A program made the translations under genes and the position numbers. A model generated the notes under the pieces. The model was not told the DNA's origin. It saw only the letters and a list, made by a program, of their open reading frames with translations, and made no database searches. 64,000 nucleotides of DNA from contig NZ_CP156079.1 of NCBI RefSeq assembly GCF_040892545.1, positions 3,073,501-3,137,500 of the forward strand, read 5' to 3'. Each line of letters begins with the position of its first letter. Positions within the stretch are counted from its first letter, which is position 1. Positions 1-9,665 of this stretch are shown in pieces. This DNA is from Paracidovorax avenae. GTDB lineage: Bacteria > Pseudomonadota > Gammaproteobacteria > Burkholderiales > Burkholderiaceae_C.

Positions 1-950
1 TGGACGCGGAACAGCGCCGCATCGGGCAGCGCGAACTGCGACTGCAGGAAATCGGAGAGAAAGCGCGAGCAACTGGCCGAAACCTCCAGGCGGACGGCCT
101 GGCCGTAATGGCGGTGCTGCAACCCCTGGCGCAACGCCGTGCGCAGGTTGCGCACATCGTCCTCGTCCACGGCCAGGTCGGAATGGCGCGTCACGCGGAA
201 CTGGGAGAACTCCGTCACCTCGCGCCCGGGGAACAGCTCGCTCAGATGTGCCCGCACAATGCTGGACAGACTGACGCAATGGGCCCCCTGCGGTGCCACC
301 TTGACGGGCAGCCGCACCAGCCGCGGCAGCACGCGCGGCACCTTGACGATGGCGATCTCGTTCTCGCGTCCGAAAGCGTCGTTGCCCTTGAGCCGCACGA
401 TGAAGTTCAGCGACTTGTTCGCCACCTGCGGGAACGGGTGGGCGGGATCCAGACCCACGGGCACCAGCAGCGGGCGCACCTCCCGCTCGAAATACTCGCG
501 CACCCAGCGGCGCTGCTCGGGAGAGCGCTCGCCATGGGAGACGATGTGGATGCCCTGCTCCGCGAAGGCGGGCATCAGCGACTCGTTGTAGAGCGTGTAC
601 TGGCGGGCCACGAGGTCGTGCGCCTTGGTGGACAGCGCCTCGAAGGACGCCACCGTATAAGGGCCCTTGGTCTCGCCGCTCTGCGCCGCCGTGATGTGCG
701 GCGCGGCGCGCACCTCGAAGAACTCGTCGAGGTTGGACGACACGATGCACAGGTAGCGCAGTCGCTCCAGCAGGGGCACGTCGATGCGCGTCGCCCAGTC
801 GAATACCCGCTCGTTGAATGCCAGGATGCTGTGGTCGCGATTGAGTAACGCGATGCCGGATGCATCGGACAGGGGCTCGGAGACCGCCAGGAGGTCCTGC
901 GCGCCTGCGGAGGAAGCCGGTTCTGGGGAGAGCGTGGGCGAAGAGTGCAT
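1..950 (-). CDS. ppk: Polyphosphate kinase 1, N-terminal part (cut by window edge)
   Basis: Polyphosphate kinase transfers the terminal phosphate of ATP onto long-chain polyphosphate. About 316 N-terminal residues are present. The PPK1 N-domain is recognisable from LNRDHSILAFNERV and YLCIVSSNLDEFFEVR, then the helical head domain. The phosphohistidine domains lie outside the window. Start choice: an in-frame ATG at 1001 would add 17 residues with AT-rich codons (ACT AAT ACT AAA) unlike the rest of the gene. That stretch carries a Pho box and a -10 element, so I place the start at the ATG at 950, although no strong Shine-Dalgarno site precedes it. Family assignment is firm; the start is an inference. 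Confidence 0.9.
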   Translation of the reverse strand, partial: MHSSPTLSPEPASSAGAQDLLAVSEPLSDASGIALLNRDHSILAFNERVFDWATRIDVPLLERLRYLCIVSSNLDEFFEVRAAPHITAAQSGETKGPYTVASFEALSTKAHDLVARQYTLYNESLMPAFAEQGIHIVSHGERSPEQRRWVREYFEREVRPLLVPVGLDPAHPFPQVANKSLNFIVRLKGNDAFGRENEIAIVKVPRVLPRLVRLPVKVAPQGAHCVSLSSIVRAHLSELFPGREVTEFSQFRVTRHSDLAVDEDDVRNLRTALRQGLQHRHYGQAVRLEVSASCSRFLSDFLQSQFALPDAALFRV

Positions 951-984
951 GGGAGGCAAATTGTCAGTACCGGAATCAGTTTTA

Positions 985-1017
985 GTATTAGTCTCGACCA
1001 TGACATTTTCATGACAT
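985..1017 (-). promoter_or_regulatory. Pho box and -10 element driving ppk
   Basis: On the minus strand, positions 1017-1000 read ATGTCAT-GAAA-ATGTCAT: two 7-bp direct repeats with a 4-bp spacer, the architecture of a PhoB box (consensus CTGTCAT repeats). Nine to ten bases further on, at 990-985, is TAATAC(T), a good -10. Such spacing is typical of PhoB-activated promoters. Transcription would start near 977, downstream of the ATG at 1001 and upstream of the ATG at 950. Confidence 0.75.
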
Positions 1018-1073
1018 GTCATCGACGCTGTCACGAACAGATTTGCAACGATCATCCCGGCTCCGTGCACCGG

Positions 1074-1913
1074 TCATCCAAGGAAGTGCTTGCGGTAGCG
1101 GGAGGGAAGATCCTCGATGCGCATCAGCATCGGCAGGTCGGCGGTGTTGAAATCCGGATCCCAGGCAGGCGCGCCGAGCACCCGGGTGCCCAGGCGCAGG
1201 TAGCCCTTGATCAGAGCAGGCGGCTCCACCGGCAGCGAGCCGTCGAGCTGCTCCACCGGCAGCGGCAGGCGGGGCTGCACCTCGTATTCGGGGGACGCCA
1301 TGTAACCGGCCTTGAGCTGGTTCCAGATGCTGGCGGCAGCGTTTCCGCTGAGCACGCCGTTGTGCAGCATGGGGATGCTCGCGCAGCCGATCATCATGTC
1401 CAGCCCGTTGCGCACCATGAAGTCCGCCAGCGCACCCCACAGGGTCATGATGACGCCACCATGGCGGTAATCGGGATGCACGCAACTGCGGCCCAGTTCC
1501 ACCATGCGCCCGCGCAGGTGGTCCAGTCGCGACAGGTCGAATTCGGTGTCGCTGTACAGGCCGCCCGCGCGCTGCGCCTGGGCGGGCGTGAGCACGCGGT
1601 AGGTGCCGATCACGGCCCGCGTCTCCACGTCGCGCACCAGCAGGTGCTCGCAGTAGGCGTCGAACGCATCCACGTCGTGGCCGGGAACGGACGTGCTCAG
1701 GCGCGCGCCCATTTCCCCTGCGAACACGAGGTATCTCAGGCGCTGGGCTTCCCGGACTTCGGCAGCGTCGCGCGCCCAGGAAGCCTCGATGGGCGCCACC
1801 GCGCCCTGGCCTTGCCTTGGCGCTGGAACCTCCCCAGGACCCGGTCGATGAAGCGACCTCCGGAAAGGCATATCGGGGGACAGTGACAGGGTGGGGACAG
1901 GAAGGTCGCTCAC
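1074..1913 (-). CDS. olsB: OlsB-type ornithine N-acyltransferase (GNAT fold)
   Basis: 279 residues. OlsB enzymes move a 3-hydroxyacyl group from acyl carrier protein to the alpha-amino group of ornithine, the first step to ornithine lipids. The family is recognisable from RLRYLVFAGEMGAR (about residue 60), a GTYRVL core strand, MVELGRSCVHPDYR and MIGCASIPM. A variable Pro/Arg-rich leader of about 40 residues precedes the domain. The start is GTG at 1913, eight bases after GGGAG. No O-acyltransferase gene (olsA) is adjacent. It lies upstream of ppk on the same strand with a 123-bp gap to the ppk start. A different long-chain N-acyltransferase specificity is possible. Confidence 0.72.
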   Translation of the reverse strand: MSDLPVPTLSLSPDMPFRRSLHRPGPGEVPAPRQGQGAVAPIEASWARDAAEVREAQRLRYLVFAGEMGARLSTSVPGHDVDAFDAYCEHLLVRDVETRAVIGTYRVLTPAQAQRAGGLYSDTEFDLSRLDHLRGRMVELGRSCVHPDYRHGGVIMTLWGALADFMVRNGLDMMIGCASIPMLHNGVLSGNAAASIWNQLKAGYMASPEYEVQPRLPLPVEQLDGSLPVEPPALIKGYLRLGTRVLGAPAWDPDFNTADLPMLMRIEDLPSRYRKHFLG

Positions 1914-1989
1914 GAATTACTCCCGGTGAACCGTTGAACCATCGCAGCCCTGCCCGGCAAGGCCGCGCTGGACAATGTCGCAGCGGCGC

Positions 1990-2029
1990 ATGACATGTCG
2001 GTGTCGCTGCGATGGCGCGTTCATGACAG
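1990..2029 (-). promoter_or_regulatory. Possible PhoB half-sites upstream of olsB
   Basis: On the minus strand CTGTCAT lies at 2029-2023 and ATGTCAT at 1996-1990. The two are exactly 33 bp apart, three 11-bp PhoB periods. The 7-mer one period after the first (GCGCCAT) matches the consensus at only 4 of 7 positions. Ornithine lipid genes are phosphate-starvation induced in several proteobacteria, so a Pho site here would make sense, but it is degenerate. Confidence 0.35.
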
Positions 2030-2179
2030 CCACCTCTCGCCACGGCCCGTCCCACCCGCCGGAGTGATCCCGCGCGCAGCACGCCCCCTTTCTCTACTGG
2101 ATTGCCCTGTCCGCCCGGCGGTGGCCCGCTGCTACACTTTGTGACCCCTGCCGGCCGCCCGAGGCCGGCACCCCTCGCC

Positions 2180-4417
2180 ATGTCCTTCACCAAAGTCCGG
2201 TCCCTGCCTGTCCTGGGAACATCTGACGGCCCTGCCGTGGAGCGACTCCTGCGCGAGCAGCAGACGCTGCTGGACAGCGCCGGCGTGGGCATCGTGTTCA
2301 TCCGGCAGCGGCAGGTGGTGCGCTGCAATCCGCGCTACGCGGAAATATTCGGCTACGCATCGACCCGCGAGGCGATCGGGCTGAGCAGCCAGAGCCTCTA
2401 CCCCAGCTCCGCAGCCTTCCGGGCCCTCGGCCGGGCGGCCTATCCCACCCTGTCCCTCGGGCTGCCGTACCGGTGCGAGTGCCAGATGCGGCGCAAGAAC
2501 GGCCGCCTCTTCTGGGCCAGCCTCACGGGCCGTCTCATCAACCCGCTGGACACGTCCGAAGGATCGATCTGGATCGTCGACGACATCGACGAGCAGCGCC
2601 ACGCGCAGGTCCGGCTGCACGCGGCCATCCGGGAGAAGCAGGCGCTGTTCGACCATGCCATGGTGGGCATCGCGTTCGTGCGCAACAACCGCCTCACCCG
2701 CTGCAACCGGCATTTCGAGCAGATGCTGGGCTACGCACCGGGCGAACTCTCGGAAGGCTCGGCCCGCCAGCGGCATTTCAGCGACGACGACTGGGAAACC
2801 ATGGAGCGCCACAGCCGCAGCGGGCCGGACGGCGCGGGCACGGGCTTCACCGGCGAGGTGGAATTGCGCGCCAAGGATGGCAGCACCGTCACGTGCGAGG
2901 TACGCAGCCAGCCGCTGGATCCGCTCTTTCCCGAGCAGGGCTGCATCTGCATCGCCATGGACGTGAGCGCGCAGCGCAAGACGCAGGCAGAACTCGCGCG
3001 CATGCATGCGGAACTGGAGCACCAGGTGCAGGAGCGCACGCGCCAGCTCAGCGAAACCGTCGAGAGTCTGCACCGGGAGATCAACGACCGCAAGCACGAC
3101 CAGGAGCGCATCTACTGGCTGGCGCACTACGACCCGCTCACCGGCCTTCCCAACCGCACGCTGCTGGCCGAGCGCGCCCAGCATGCGATCCGGGTCGCAC
3201 AGGAGAACGGCACGCCGCTGGCGGTGGTCTTCCTCGACCTGGACCACTTCAAGCACGTGAACGATTCGCTGGGCCACCGGGTCGGCGACGCGCTGCTGGT
3301 GGAGATCGCCAAGCGCCTGCGCGCCGTGGTACGCGACCGGGACACGGTCTCCCGGCTGGGCGGCGACGAATTCATCCTGCTGCTGCCCGGCGCCAATGCC
3401 CATGGCGCGGCGCGCGTGGCCACCAAGCTGCAGCAGGCTTCGCGCCAGCCCTACCAGATCGGCCACCACGAACTCACCATGGCGCCCTCGATGGGCATCG
3501 CCCTCTTCCCCGACGACGGCAGCGACTTCGACACGCTGACGCAGTCCGCGGACGTGGCCATGTACCGCGCCAAGCTCGACGGCCGCAACACCTACCGCTT
3601 CTTCACGCCGGAGATGCAGGCGCAGTCCGTTCGCGCCCTGCTGCTGGAAAACGCGCTGCGCCGGGCCCTTGAACGCGACCAGCTCCACCTGCACTACCAG
3701 CCCCAGATCACCATCGCCAGCGGCGAGATCCGCAGCGTGGAGGCCCTGCTGCGCTGGGACCACCCCGAGCTCGGGCCCGTGTCCCCGGCCGAATTCATCC
3801 CGATCGCGGAGGACAGCGGTCAGATCCTGCAGATCGGCGAGTGGGTGATGCGCACGGCCCTGGCCCAGTTGCAGGCCTGGCACGGCATGGGCCTGGAATG
3901 GCTGTCCATGGCCGTCAACCTGTCGGCCCTGCAGTTCCGGCAGCCCCTGCTGCCCGAACTGGTCAGCCGCATCCTGGACGAAACCCGCCTGCACCCCCAG
4001 CGCCTGGAGCTGGAGCTGACCGAAGGCGTCGCCGTGGACGACCCGCGCTCGGCCATCGCCACCATGGACCAGCTCCACGCCCGGGGCGTGCGCATGTCGA
4101 TGGACGACTTCGGCACCGGCTACTCGTCGCTGAGCCAGCTCAAGCGCTTCCAGATCTACAAGCTGAAGATCGACCAGTCCTTCGTGCGGGACTTGGGCGT
4201 GGACAGCAACGACCGGGCCATCGTGAGCGCCATCATCCGCATGGCCCAGGCCCTGGGCATGCGCACCACCGCCGAGGGCGTGGAAACGGCCGAACAGCTG
4301 GAGTACCTGCGGCAGCAGGGGTGCGACGAGGCCCAGGGCTACTATTTCAGCCGGCCGCAGACCGCGGAGGCCATCACGCCGCTGCTGCGGCAGCGCAAGA
4401 TCCAGCCCACGGGCTGA
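2180..4417 (+). CDS. PAS-PAS-GGDEF-EAL cyclic-di-GMP signalling protein
   Basis: 745 residues from the ATG at 2180; the reading frame is open further upstream, but that extension has no domain character. Two PAS domains come first, with parallel motifs VGIVFIRQRQVVRCNPRYAE and VGIAFVRNNRLTRCNRHFEQ. A short coiled coil (MHAELEHQVQERTRQLSE) follows, then a GGDEF domain with an intact GGDEF signature at residues 394-398 and an EAL domain with EAL at 521-523 and DDFGTGYSSL. Both active sites look complete, so it could make and break cyclic-di-GMP. No membrane segment is evident, suggesting a cytoplasmic sensor. It is transcribed away from olsB. Confidence 0.92.
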   Translation: MSFTKVRSLPVLGTSDGPAVERLLREQQTLLDSAGVGIVFIRQRQVVRCNPRYAEIFGYASTREAIGLSSQSLYPSSAAFRALGRAAYPTLSLGLPYRCECQMRRKNGRLFWASLTGRLINPLDTSEGSIWIVDDIDEQRHAQVRLHAAIREKQALFDHAMVGIAFVRNNRLTRCNRHFEQMLGYAPGELSEGSARQRHFSDDDWETMERHSRSGPDGAGTGFTGEVELRAKDGSTVTCEVRSQPLDPLFPEQGCICIAMDVSAQRKTQAELARMHAELEHQVQERTRQLSETVESLHREINDRKHDQERIYWLAHYDPLTGLPNRTLLAERAQHAIRVAQENGTPLAVVFLDLDHFKHVNDSLGHRVGDALLVEIAKRLRAVVRDRDTVSRLGGDEFILLLPGANAHGAARVATKLQQASRQPYQIGHHELTMAPSMGIALFPDDGSDFDTLTQSADVAMYRAKLDGRNTYRFFTPEMQAQSVRALLLENALRRALERDQLHLHYQPQITIASGEIRSVEALLRWDHPELGPVSPAEFIPIAEDSGQILQIGEWVMRTALAQLQAWHGMGLEWLSMAVNLSALQFRQPLLPELVSRILDETRLHPQRLELELTEGVAVDDPRSAIATMDQLHARGVRMSMDDFGTGYSSLSQLKRFQIYKLKIDQSFVRDLGVDSNDRAIVSAIIRMAQALGMRTTAEGVETAEQLEYLRQQGCDEAQGYYFSRPQTAEAITPLLRQRKIQPTG

Positions 4418-4478
4418 GCCGCGGGCGCGTCGGCGCACTGCCCACCCCACCCCGGACGGTGGCTGTGGACGGGCCTTT

Positions 4479-5813
4479 CTAGCCCGCCCGGGCCGCGTCG
4501 GCCAGCTGGTGGGCGAAATGGCTGGCGCGGTCCGCGTCGGAGGTCTCGACCATCACGCGCAGCAGCGGTTCGGTTCCGCTTGCCCGCACCAGCACGCGCC
4601 CCTGCGCGCCCAGTTCGGCTTCCACCGATTTCAGGGCGTCCTGCAGCACGGGGTTGGCCTTCCAGTCCTGGCCGGGCAGCAGCCGGACGTTGACCAGCAC
4701 CTGCGGGAACAGGCGCACGTGCTCCAGCGTGCGCGCCAGGCTGCGGCCGCCCCGCACGCAGGCCTGCAGCACCTGCAGCGCGCTGATCAGGCCGTCGCCC
4801 GTGGTGTGCCGGTCCAGCGCCAGCAGGTGGCCGGAGCTCTCGCCGCCCAGCAGCCAGCGGCGGCGGGCCAGCTCCTCCAGCACATAGCGGTCCCCCACCT
4901 TGGCACGGACCAACTCCACGCCGTCGGCCTTGAGCGCGAGTTCCACGGCCATGTTGGTCATCAGGGTGCCCACCACGCCAGGAACGTTTTCCCCCCGCGA
5001 CAGGCGGTCCGCCGCCAGCAGGTAGAGCAGTTCGTCGCCGTTGTAGAGCCGGCCGGCGGCATCCACCATCTGCAGGCGGTCCGCATCGCCGTCCAGCGCC
5101 ACGCCGTAGTCGGCACGGTTGGCGCGCACCGCGCGCACCAGCGCATCGGGATGGGTGGCGCCCACCTGGTGGTTGATGTTGAGCCCGTCGGGCGAGCAGC
5201 CGATGGCCAGCACTTCGGCTCCCAGCTCGTGGAACACCTTGGGCGCGATGTGGTAGGCCGCACCGTGCGCCGCATCCACCACGATCTTCGTGCCCTTGAG
5301 GGTGAGATCCTGGGAAAAGGTGCTCTTGCAGAACTCGATGTAGCGGCCGGCCGCATCCTCCAGGCGCCGGGCCTTGCCCAGGGAGGCCGAATCGGCCCAG
5401 GCCGGAGCCTCGTCGAGGGCGGCTTCGACCGCCAGTTCCCATTCGTCGGGCAGCTTGGTGCCCTGGGCGCTGAAGAACTTGATGCCGTTGTCGGGGTAGG
5501 CGTTGTGGCTGGCGCTGATCACCACGCCCAGGCTGGCCCGCTGAGCGCGCGTGAGGTAGGCGACGCCCGGCGTGGGCAGCGGCCCCAGCAGCACCACGTC
5601 CACCCCGGCCGAATTGAAGCCGGACTCCAGCGCGCTCTCCAGCATGTAGCCGGAAATGCGCGTGTCCTTGCCGATCAGCACCGTCGGCCTCTCCTCCGTA
5701 CGCCGCAGCACCCGGCCCACCGCGTGCGCCAGCCGCAGGACGAAATCCGGCGTGATGGGGGCCTGGCCCACCGTTCCACGGATGCCGTCCGTCCCGAAAT
5801 ATTTACGAACCAT
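4479..5813 (-). CDS. glmM: Phosphoglucosamine mutase
   Basis: 444 residues, the usual length. GlmM interconverts glucosamine-6-phosphate and glucosamine-1-phosphate on the way to UDP-GlcNAc for peptidoglycan and LPS. The N-terminus [13 protein letters not shown] is diagnostic. The phosphoserine loop is [17 protein letters not shown], the metal loop ALDGDADR, the sugar loop GESSGH, and the C-terminal phosphate loop [13 protein letters not shown]. The start ATG at 5813 is preceded by AGGA. It is the last gene of the ftsH-folP-glmM run, 50 bp after folP, the same order as in Escherichia coli. Confidence 0.97.
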   Translation of the reverse strand: MVRKYFGTDGIRGTVGQAPITPDFVLRLAHAVGRVLRRTEERPTVLIGKDTRISGYMLESALESGFNSAGVDVVLLGPLPTPGVAYLTRAQRASLGVVISASHNAYPDNGIKFFSAQGTKLPDEWELAVEAALDEAPAWADSASLGKARRLEDAAGRYIEFCKSTFSQDLTLKGTKIVVDAAHGAAYHIAPKVFHELGAEVLAIGCSPDGLNINHQVGATHPDALVRAVRANRADYGVALDGDADRLQMVDAAGRLYNGDELLYLLAADRLSRGENVPGVVGTLMTNMAVELALKADGVELVRAKVGDRYVLEELARRRWLLGGESSGHLLALDRHTTGDGLISALQVLQACVRGGRSLARTLEHVRLFPQVLVNVRLLPGQDWKANPVLQDALKSVEAELGAQGRVLVRASGTEPLLRVMVETSDADRASHFAHQLADAARAG

Positions 5814-5863
5814 GTCTTGTTCCTGCTGGTTTTTATGGGCTGCCAGGCGCTCCGCGAAGGCGG

Positions 5864-6736
5864 CTACGGCCGCGCCTTGCCGAATGCGGGGCTTGCGCCG
5901 CCATCCTCCGATGGTATCCGGGCCGCGCACCAGATCCTGAGCGCCGCGGACGTTTCCGCGACATCGTGCACGCGCACGATGCGGGCGCCCCGCTCCACCG
6001 ACAGCAAGGCCGCGGCAACGCTGGGCACGAGCCGCTCCTCCACCAGCAGCCCCGTCACCGCGCCCAGCGACGACTTCCGCGACCACCCAGCCAGCCAGGC
6101 ATGGCCGTCCGCAGCCAGTCGCGCCTGCTGCGCCAGCAGGGAGAAATTCTGCTCCACCGTCTTGCCGAACCCGATGCCGGGATCCAGCACGATGCGGTCC
6201 CTGGCCACGCCCTGGCCGTGCAGGGCATCGGCCCGGCTGCGCAGGAAGGCCTGCACCGGCGCCACCACGTCGCCCTCCATGGGCGCCACCTGCATGGTCT
6301 GCGGCTCGCCGTGCATGTGCATCAGGCAGACGCCGCATGCGCCGTGGCGCACCACCGCCTCCTCTGCACCCGGCTGCCGCAGGGCCCATATGTCGTTGAC
6401 GATGTCCGCGCCCAGGTCCAGCACCGCCTGCATGACGGCGGGCTTGTAGGTGTCCACCGAAATGGGCACGCCCCAGGCGACGGCCTCCTTCACCACGGGC
6501 ACCACGCGGGCCAGCTCCTCCTCCAGGGGCACCGCAGGGCTGCCGGGGCGGGTCGACTCCCCCCCGATGTCAAGGATGTCGGCGCCGTCCTGCACCAGGG
6601 CTTCGCCGCGCCGCAGGGCATCCCGCAGTGAGGCATGGCGCCCGCCGTCGGAAAACGAGTCCGGCGTCACATTCAGGATGCCCATGACCTGGGGGCGCGA
6701 GAGATCGATGCGGAAGCGGGATGTCTGCCAGTGCAT
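5864..6736 (-). CDS. folP: Dihydropteroate synthase
   Basis: 290 residues. The enzyme condenses p-aminobenzoate with dihydropterin pyrophosphate in folate synthesis and is the sulfonamide target. Motifs seen are [47 protein letters not shown] and a C-terminal RVHDVAET. The frame is open upstream to 6823, but similarity begins at the ATG at 6736 ([15 protein letters not shown]), which lacks a clear Shine-Dalgarno site. It follows ftsH by 111 bp, and that gap holds a terminator-like hairpin. Confidence 0.96.
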   Translation of the reverse strand: MHWQTSRFRIDLSRPQVMGILNVTPDSFSDGGRHASLRDALRRGEALVQDGADILDIGGESTRPGSPAVPLEEELARVVPVVKEAVAWGVPISVDTYKPAVMQAVLDLGADIVNDIWALRQPGAEEAVVRHGACGVCLMHMHGEPQTMQVAPMEGDVVAPVQAFLRSRADALHGQGVARDRIVLDPGIGFGKTVEQNFSLLAQQARLAADGHAWLAGWSRKSSLGAVTGLLVEERLVPSVAAALLSVERGARIVRVHDVAETSAALRIWCAARIPSEDGGASPAFGKARP

Positions 6737-6791
6737 GGAAGGAAAGTGACCGACGTGGTGAAGTCTGTTGAGAAAGAGCCGCTGCAAACGC

Positions 6792-6813
6792 AAAAACGGG
6801 GCCGAGGCCCCGT
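6792..6813 (-). terminator. Hairpin with T-run between ftsH and folP
   Basis: The minus strand forms ACGGGGCC-TC-GGCCCCGT followed by a run of five Ts ending at 6792. This is a compact rho-independent terminator just after ftsH. folP and glmM would then depend on read-through or a promoter in the 6737-6790 interval. Confidence 0.7.
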
Positions 6814-6847
6814 TTCGGTGCACTGCCCCGCGGCAGGCCGTTGCGCC

Positions 6848-8773
6848 TTACGCCACGGTGGGCGCAGGATCGCTGGACACCGGCGCGGGCGTTCCGCCGC
6901 CGGAGGAGTTGTCACCGCCGGACGACGGCGTGCGGGGCGTCCAGTCCTTGGGAGGACGCGGCGGCTTGCCCGCCATGATGTCGTCCAGCTGCTCGGTGTC
7001 GATGGTTTCCCATTCGAGCAGCGCATGCGCCATGGCGTGCATTTTGTCCTGGTTGTCCTCGATGAGCTTGCGCGCCAGGGCGTACTGCTCGTCGATGATG
7101 CGGCGGACTTCGCCGTCCACCTTCTCCATCGTCTGCTCGCTCATGTTGTTCGTCTTGGTGACGGAACGGCCGAGGAAGACTTCGCCTTCGTTCTCGGCAT
7201 AGACCATGGGGCCCAGGGCCTCGGTCATGCCGTAGCGCGTGACCATGTCGCGGGCGATCGAGGTCGCGCGCTCGAAGTCGTTGCTGGCGCCGGTCGTCAT
7301 CTGGTTCATGAAGACCTCTTCCGCGATCCGCCCGCCGAACAGCATGCTGATCTGGTTGAGCATGTATTCGCGGTCGTAGCTGTAGCGGTCCTTCTCGGGC
7401 AGGCTCATCGTCACGCCCAGCGCACGGCCGCGCGGGATGATGGTGACCTTGTGGACGGGATCGCACTTGGGCAGCAGCTTGCCGATGAGGGCGTGGCCGG
7501 CCTCGTGGTAGGCCGTGTTGCGGCGCTCTTCCTCGGGCATGACCATGCTCTTGCGCTCGGGGCCCATGATGATCTTGTCCTTGGCCTTCTCGAAGTCCTG
7601 CATCTCCACCGTGCGCGCATTGCGGCGGGCGGCCATCAGCGCGGCTTCGTTGCAGAGGTTGGCGAGGTCGGCGCCGGACATGCCCGGCGTGCCGCGGGCG
7701 ATCACGGCGGCATTCACGTCCTGGCCCACGGGCACCTTGCGCATGTGGACGTTCAGGATCTGCTCGCGGCCGCGGATGTCCGGCAGCGTGACGTACACCT
7801 GGCGGTCGAAGCGGCCGGGGCGCAGCAGGGCGGCGTCCAGGATGTCCGGGCGGTTGGTCGCGGCGACCACGATGACGCCAAGGTTGGTCTCGAAGCCGTC
7901 CATCTCGACCAGCATCTGGTTGAGGGTCTGCTCGCGCTCGTCGTTGCCGCCGCCCAGGCCGGCGCCACGCTGGCGGCCCACGGCGTCGATTTCATCGATG
8001 AAGATGATGCAGGGAGCGTTCTTCTTGGCGTTCTCGAACATGTCGCGCACGCGGGCCGCGCCCACGCCGACGAACATCTCGACGAAGTCGGAGCCGGAGA
8101 TGCTGAAGAACGGCACCTTGGCCTCGCCGGCGATGGACTTGGCCAGCAGCGTCTTGCCGGTGCCGGGAGGGCCGACCAGCAGCAGTCCGCGCGGGATGCG
8201 GCCGCCCAGCTTCTGGAACTTCTGCGGGTCCTTCAGGAAATCGACGACTTCCTTGACCTCTTCCTTGGCCTCGTCGCAGCCGGCCACGTCGGCGAAGGTC
8301 ACGGTGTTGTTGTTCTCGTCGAGCATGCGCGCCTTGCTCTTGCCGAAGCTGAAGGCACCGCCCTTGCCGCCGCCCTGCATCTGCCGCATGAAGTACACCC
8401 ACACGCCGATCAGCAGCAGCATGGGGCCCCAGCTGACCAGCAGGGTCATGAGCAGGGAGCCTTCCTCGCGGGGCTTGACGTCGAACTTGACATTGTTGTT
8501 GATGAGGTCGCCGACCAGGCCGCGGTCGAGATACGTGGCCGTGGTGCGGACCTTGCGGTCATCGTTGGTGGTGGCGACGATCTCGGTGCCGCCCTGCCCT
8601 TCCTGGATGGTGGCGTTCTTGATGCGGCCGCCACGCACTTCTTCCAGGAACTCCGAATACCCGATGTTGCCGGCGCTGGCGCCCGCACGGGTGTCGAATT
8701 GCTTGAACACCGTGAAAAGCACCATGGCGATCACGAGCCACACGGCAATTTTCGAAAACCATTGATTGTTCAA
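6848..8773 (-). CDS. ftsH: ATP-dependent zinc metalloprotease FtsH
   Basis: 641 residues. FtsH is an inner-membrane AAA+ protease that degrades misfolded membrane proteins and regulatory targets such as LpxC. There are two membrane segments: near the N-terminus ([18 protein letters not shown]) and at about residues 105-128. The Walker A motif GPPGTGKT is near residue 200, the Walker [12 protein letters not shown] follows, and the zinc motif HEAGH is near 422. The start is TTG at 8773, eight bases after GGAG. The C-terminal tail is Pro/Ser/Gly-rich. It sits between rlmE and folP, the conserved order. Confidence 0.97.
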   Translation of the reverse strand: MNNQWFSKIAVWLVIAMVLFTVFKQFDTRAGASAGNIGYSEFLEEVRGGRIKNATIQEGQGGTEIVATTNDDRKVRTTATYLDRGLVGDLINNNVKFDVKPREEGSLLMTLLVSWGPMLLLIGVWVYFMRQMQGGGKGGAFSFGKSKARMLDENNNTVTFADVAGCDEAKEEVKEVVDFLKDPQKFQKLGGRIPRGLLLVGPPGTGKTLLAKSIAGEAKVPFFSISGSDFVEMFVGVGAARVRDMFENAKKNAPCIIFIDEIDAVGRQRGAGLGGGNDEREQTLNQMLVEMDGFETNLGVIVVAATNRPDILDAALLRPGRFDRQVYVTLPDIRGREQILNVHMRKVPVGQDVNAAVIARGTPGMSGADLANLCNEAALMAARRNARTVEMQDFEKAKDKIIMGPERKSMVMPEEERRNTAYHEAGHALIGKLLPKCDPVHKVTIIPRGRALGVTMSLPEKDRYSYDREYMLNQISMLFGGRIAEEVFMNQMTTGASNDFERATSIARDMVTRYGMTEALGPMVYAENEGEVFLGRSVTKTNNMSEQTMEKVDGEVRRIIDEQYALARKLIEDNQDKMHAMAHALLEWETIDTEQLDDIMAGKPPRPPKDWTPRTPSSGGDNSSGGGTPAPVSSDPAPTVA

Positions 8774-8987
8774 AGCGGGGCTCCAGAATCGAGGGGGAGA
8801 ACAATGGCCGGATCAGACGCTCACCGGGGGCATGTTCCAGCGCATTTAGGGCGCATTTTAGGCCTTTCAAGGCGAGCGCCACCTTGCCTTTACCCCAACC
8901 GCGGCTATGGTCACCATAGCTCGGGCATCCGGCCGGCCCGCCCGCGGCATGGCCGCCTGCACGGGGGCGGGAAAAATTCCCGCCGGG

Positions 8988-9644
8988 TTATTTGCGCAAA
9001 CCCATTCCGACGAGAAAGGTTTCGGACGATTTGTCGCGCGATGCCTTGGGCTTCATCGGTTTGACAGTACGGAAGTGTTCCTTGAAAAGCTGCACCAGCT
9101 GGGCGTATCCGCTGCCGTGGAAGAGTTTCACCACCAGCGCACCGTCCGGCTTGAGATGCTGCTGCGCGAAATCCACCGCCAGCTCTATCAGGTGGGCGAT
9201 GCGCACGGCATCGACCGACTCCACGCCCGACAGGTTGGGTGCCATGTCCGACACCACCACGTCCACCGGCCGGCCCTGCACGGCCTCCTGCAGCCGCGCG
9301 AGCACGTCTTCCTCGCGGAAGTCGCCCTGCAGGAAGGTGACGCCCTCGATCGGCTCCATGGGGAGGATGTCGAGCGCGATGAGCGTGCCGTTGAGCTGGC
9401 CGGTGGCCGCGCCGGCGGGCGCCATGCGCCTGCGCAGGTACTGGCTCCAGGCGCCGGGCGCGGAACCGAGATCGACCACCACCTGGCCCGGGCGAATGAG
9501 CCCGAGCGTTTCGTCGATCTCCTTGAGCTTGTAGGCGGCGCGTGCGCGGTAGCCCTCTTTCTGGGCGAGCTTGACGTAGGTGTCGTTGACGTGGTCATGG
9601 AGCCACGCCTTGTTCACCTTCTTGCTTTTCGTGTTGGCTTTCAT
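8988..9644 (-). CDS. rlmE: 23S rRNA (uridine-2'-O-)methyltransferase E
   Basis: 218 residues. RlmE (RrmJ/FtsJ) methylates the 2'-O of U2552 in the 50S subunit. Motifs are [13 protein letters not shown] with the first catalytic Lys, the SAM site [27 protein letters not shown] with the catalytic Asp, [11 protein letters not shown] with the second Lys, and [14 protein letters not shown] with the Glu. The start ATG at 9644 follows GAGG. It is divergent from yhbY with only 21 bp between the two start codons, and 214 bp separate its stop from the ftsH start. Confidence 0.96.
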   Translation of the reverse strand: MKANTKSKKVNKAWLHDHVNDTYVKLAQKEGYRARAAYKLKEIDETLGLIRPGQVVVDLGSAPGAWSQYLRRRMAPAGAATGQLNGTLIALDILPMEPIEGVTFLQGDFREEDVLARLQEAVQGRPVDVVVSDMAPNLSGVESVDAVRIAHLIELAVDFAQQHLKPDGALVVKLFHGSGYAQLVQLFKEHFRTVKPMKPKASRDKSSETFLVGMGLRK

Positions 9645-9665
9645 CCTGCCTCGATAATACGGCCC
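9645..9665. promoter_or_regulatory. 21-bp divergent spacer with a symmetrical -10 element
   Basis: The spacer contains CGATAATACG. Read on the plus strand it gives GATAAT (9653-9658); on the minus strand it gives TATTAT. One near-palindromic -10 could serve both rlmE and yhbY. A plus-strand start about seven bases downstream would fall on the A of the yhbY ATG at 9666. No convincing -35 was seen for either direction. Confidence 0.4.

Noticed and set aside
951-1012. Frame starting MKMSW at 1012 as a separate gene
   Set aside because: It is out of frame with ppk and has Ser/Arg/Pro-rich shadow composition.
2132-4450. Long minus-strand frame (772 codons) opposite the GGDEF-EAL gene
   Set aside because: It is a shadow of the GC-rich third-codon pattern; it has low-complexity Ala/His/Val/Gln composition and no domain, while the plus strand has two complete catalytic signatures.
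6635-9064. Plus-strand 809-codon frame opposite ftsH
   Set aside because: FtsH is firmly identified on the other strand; this frame is an antisense artefact.
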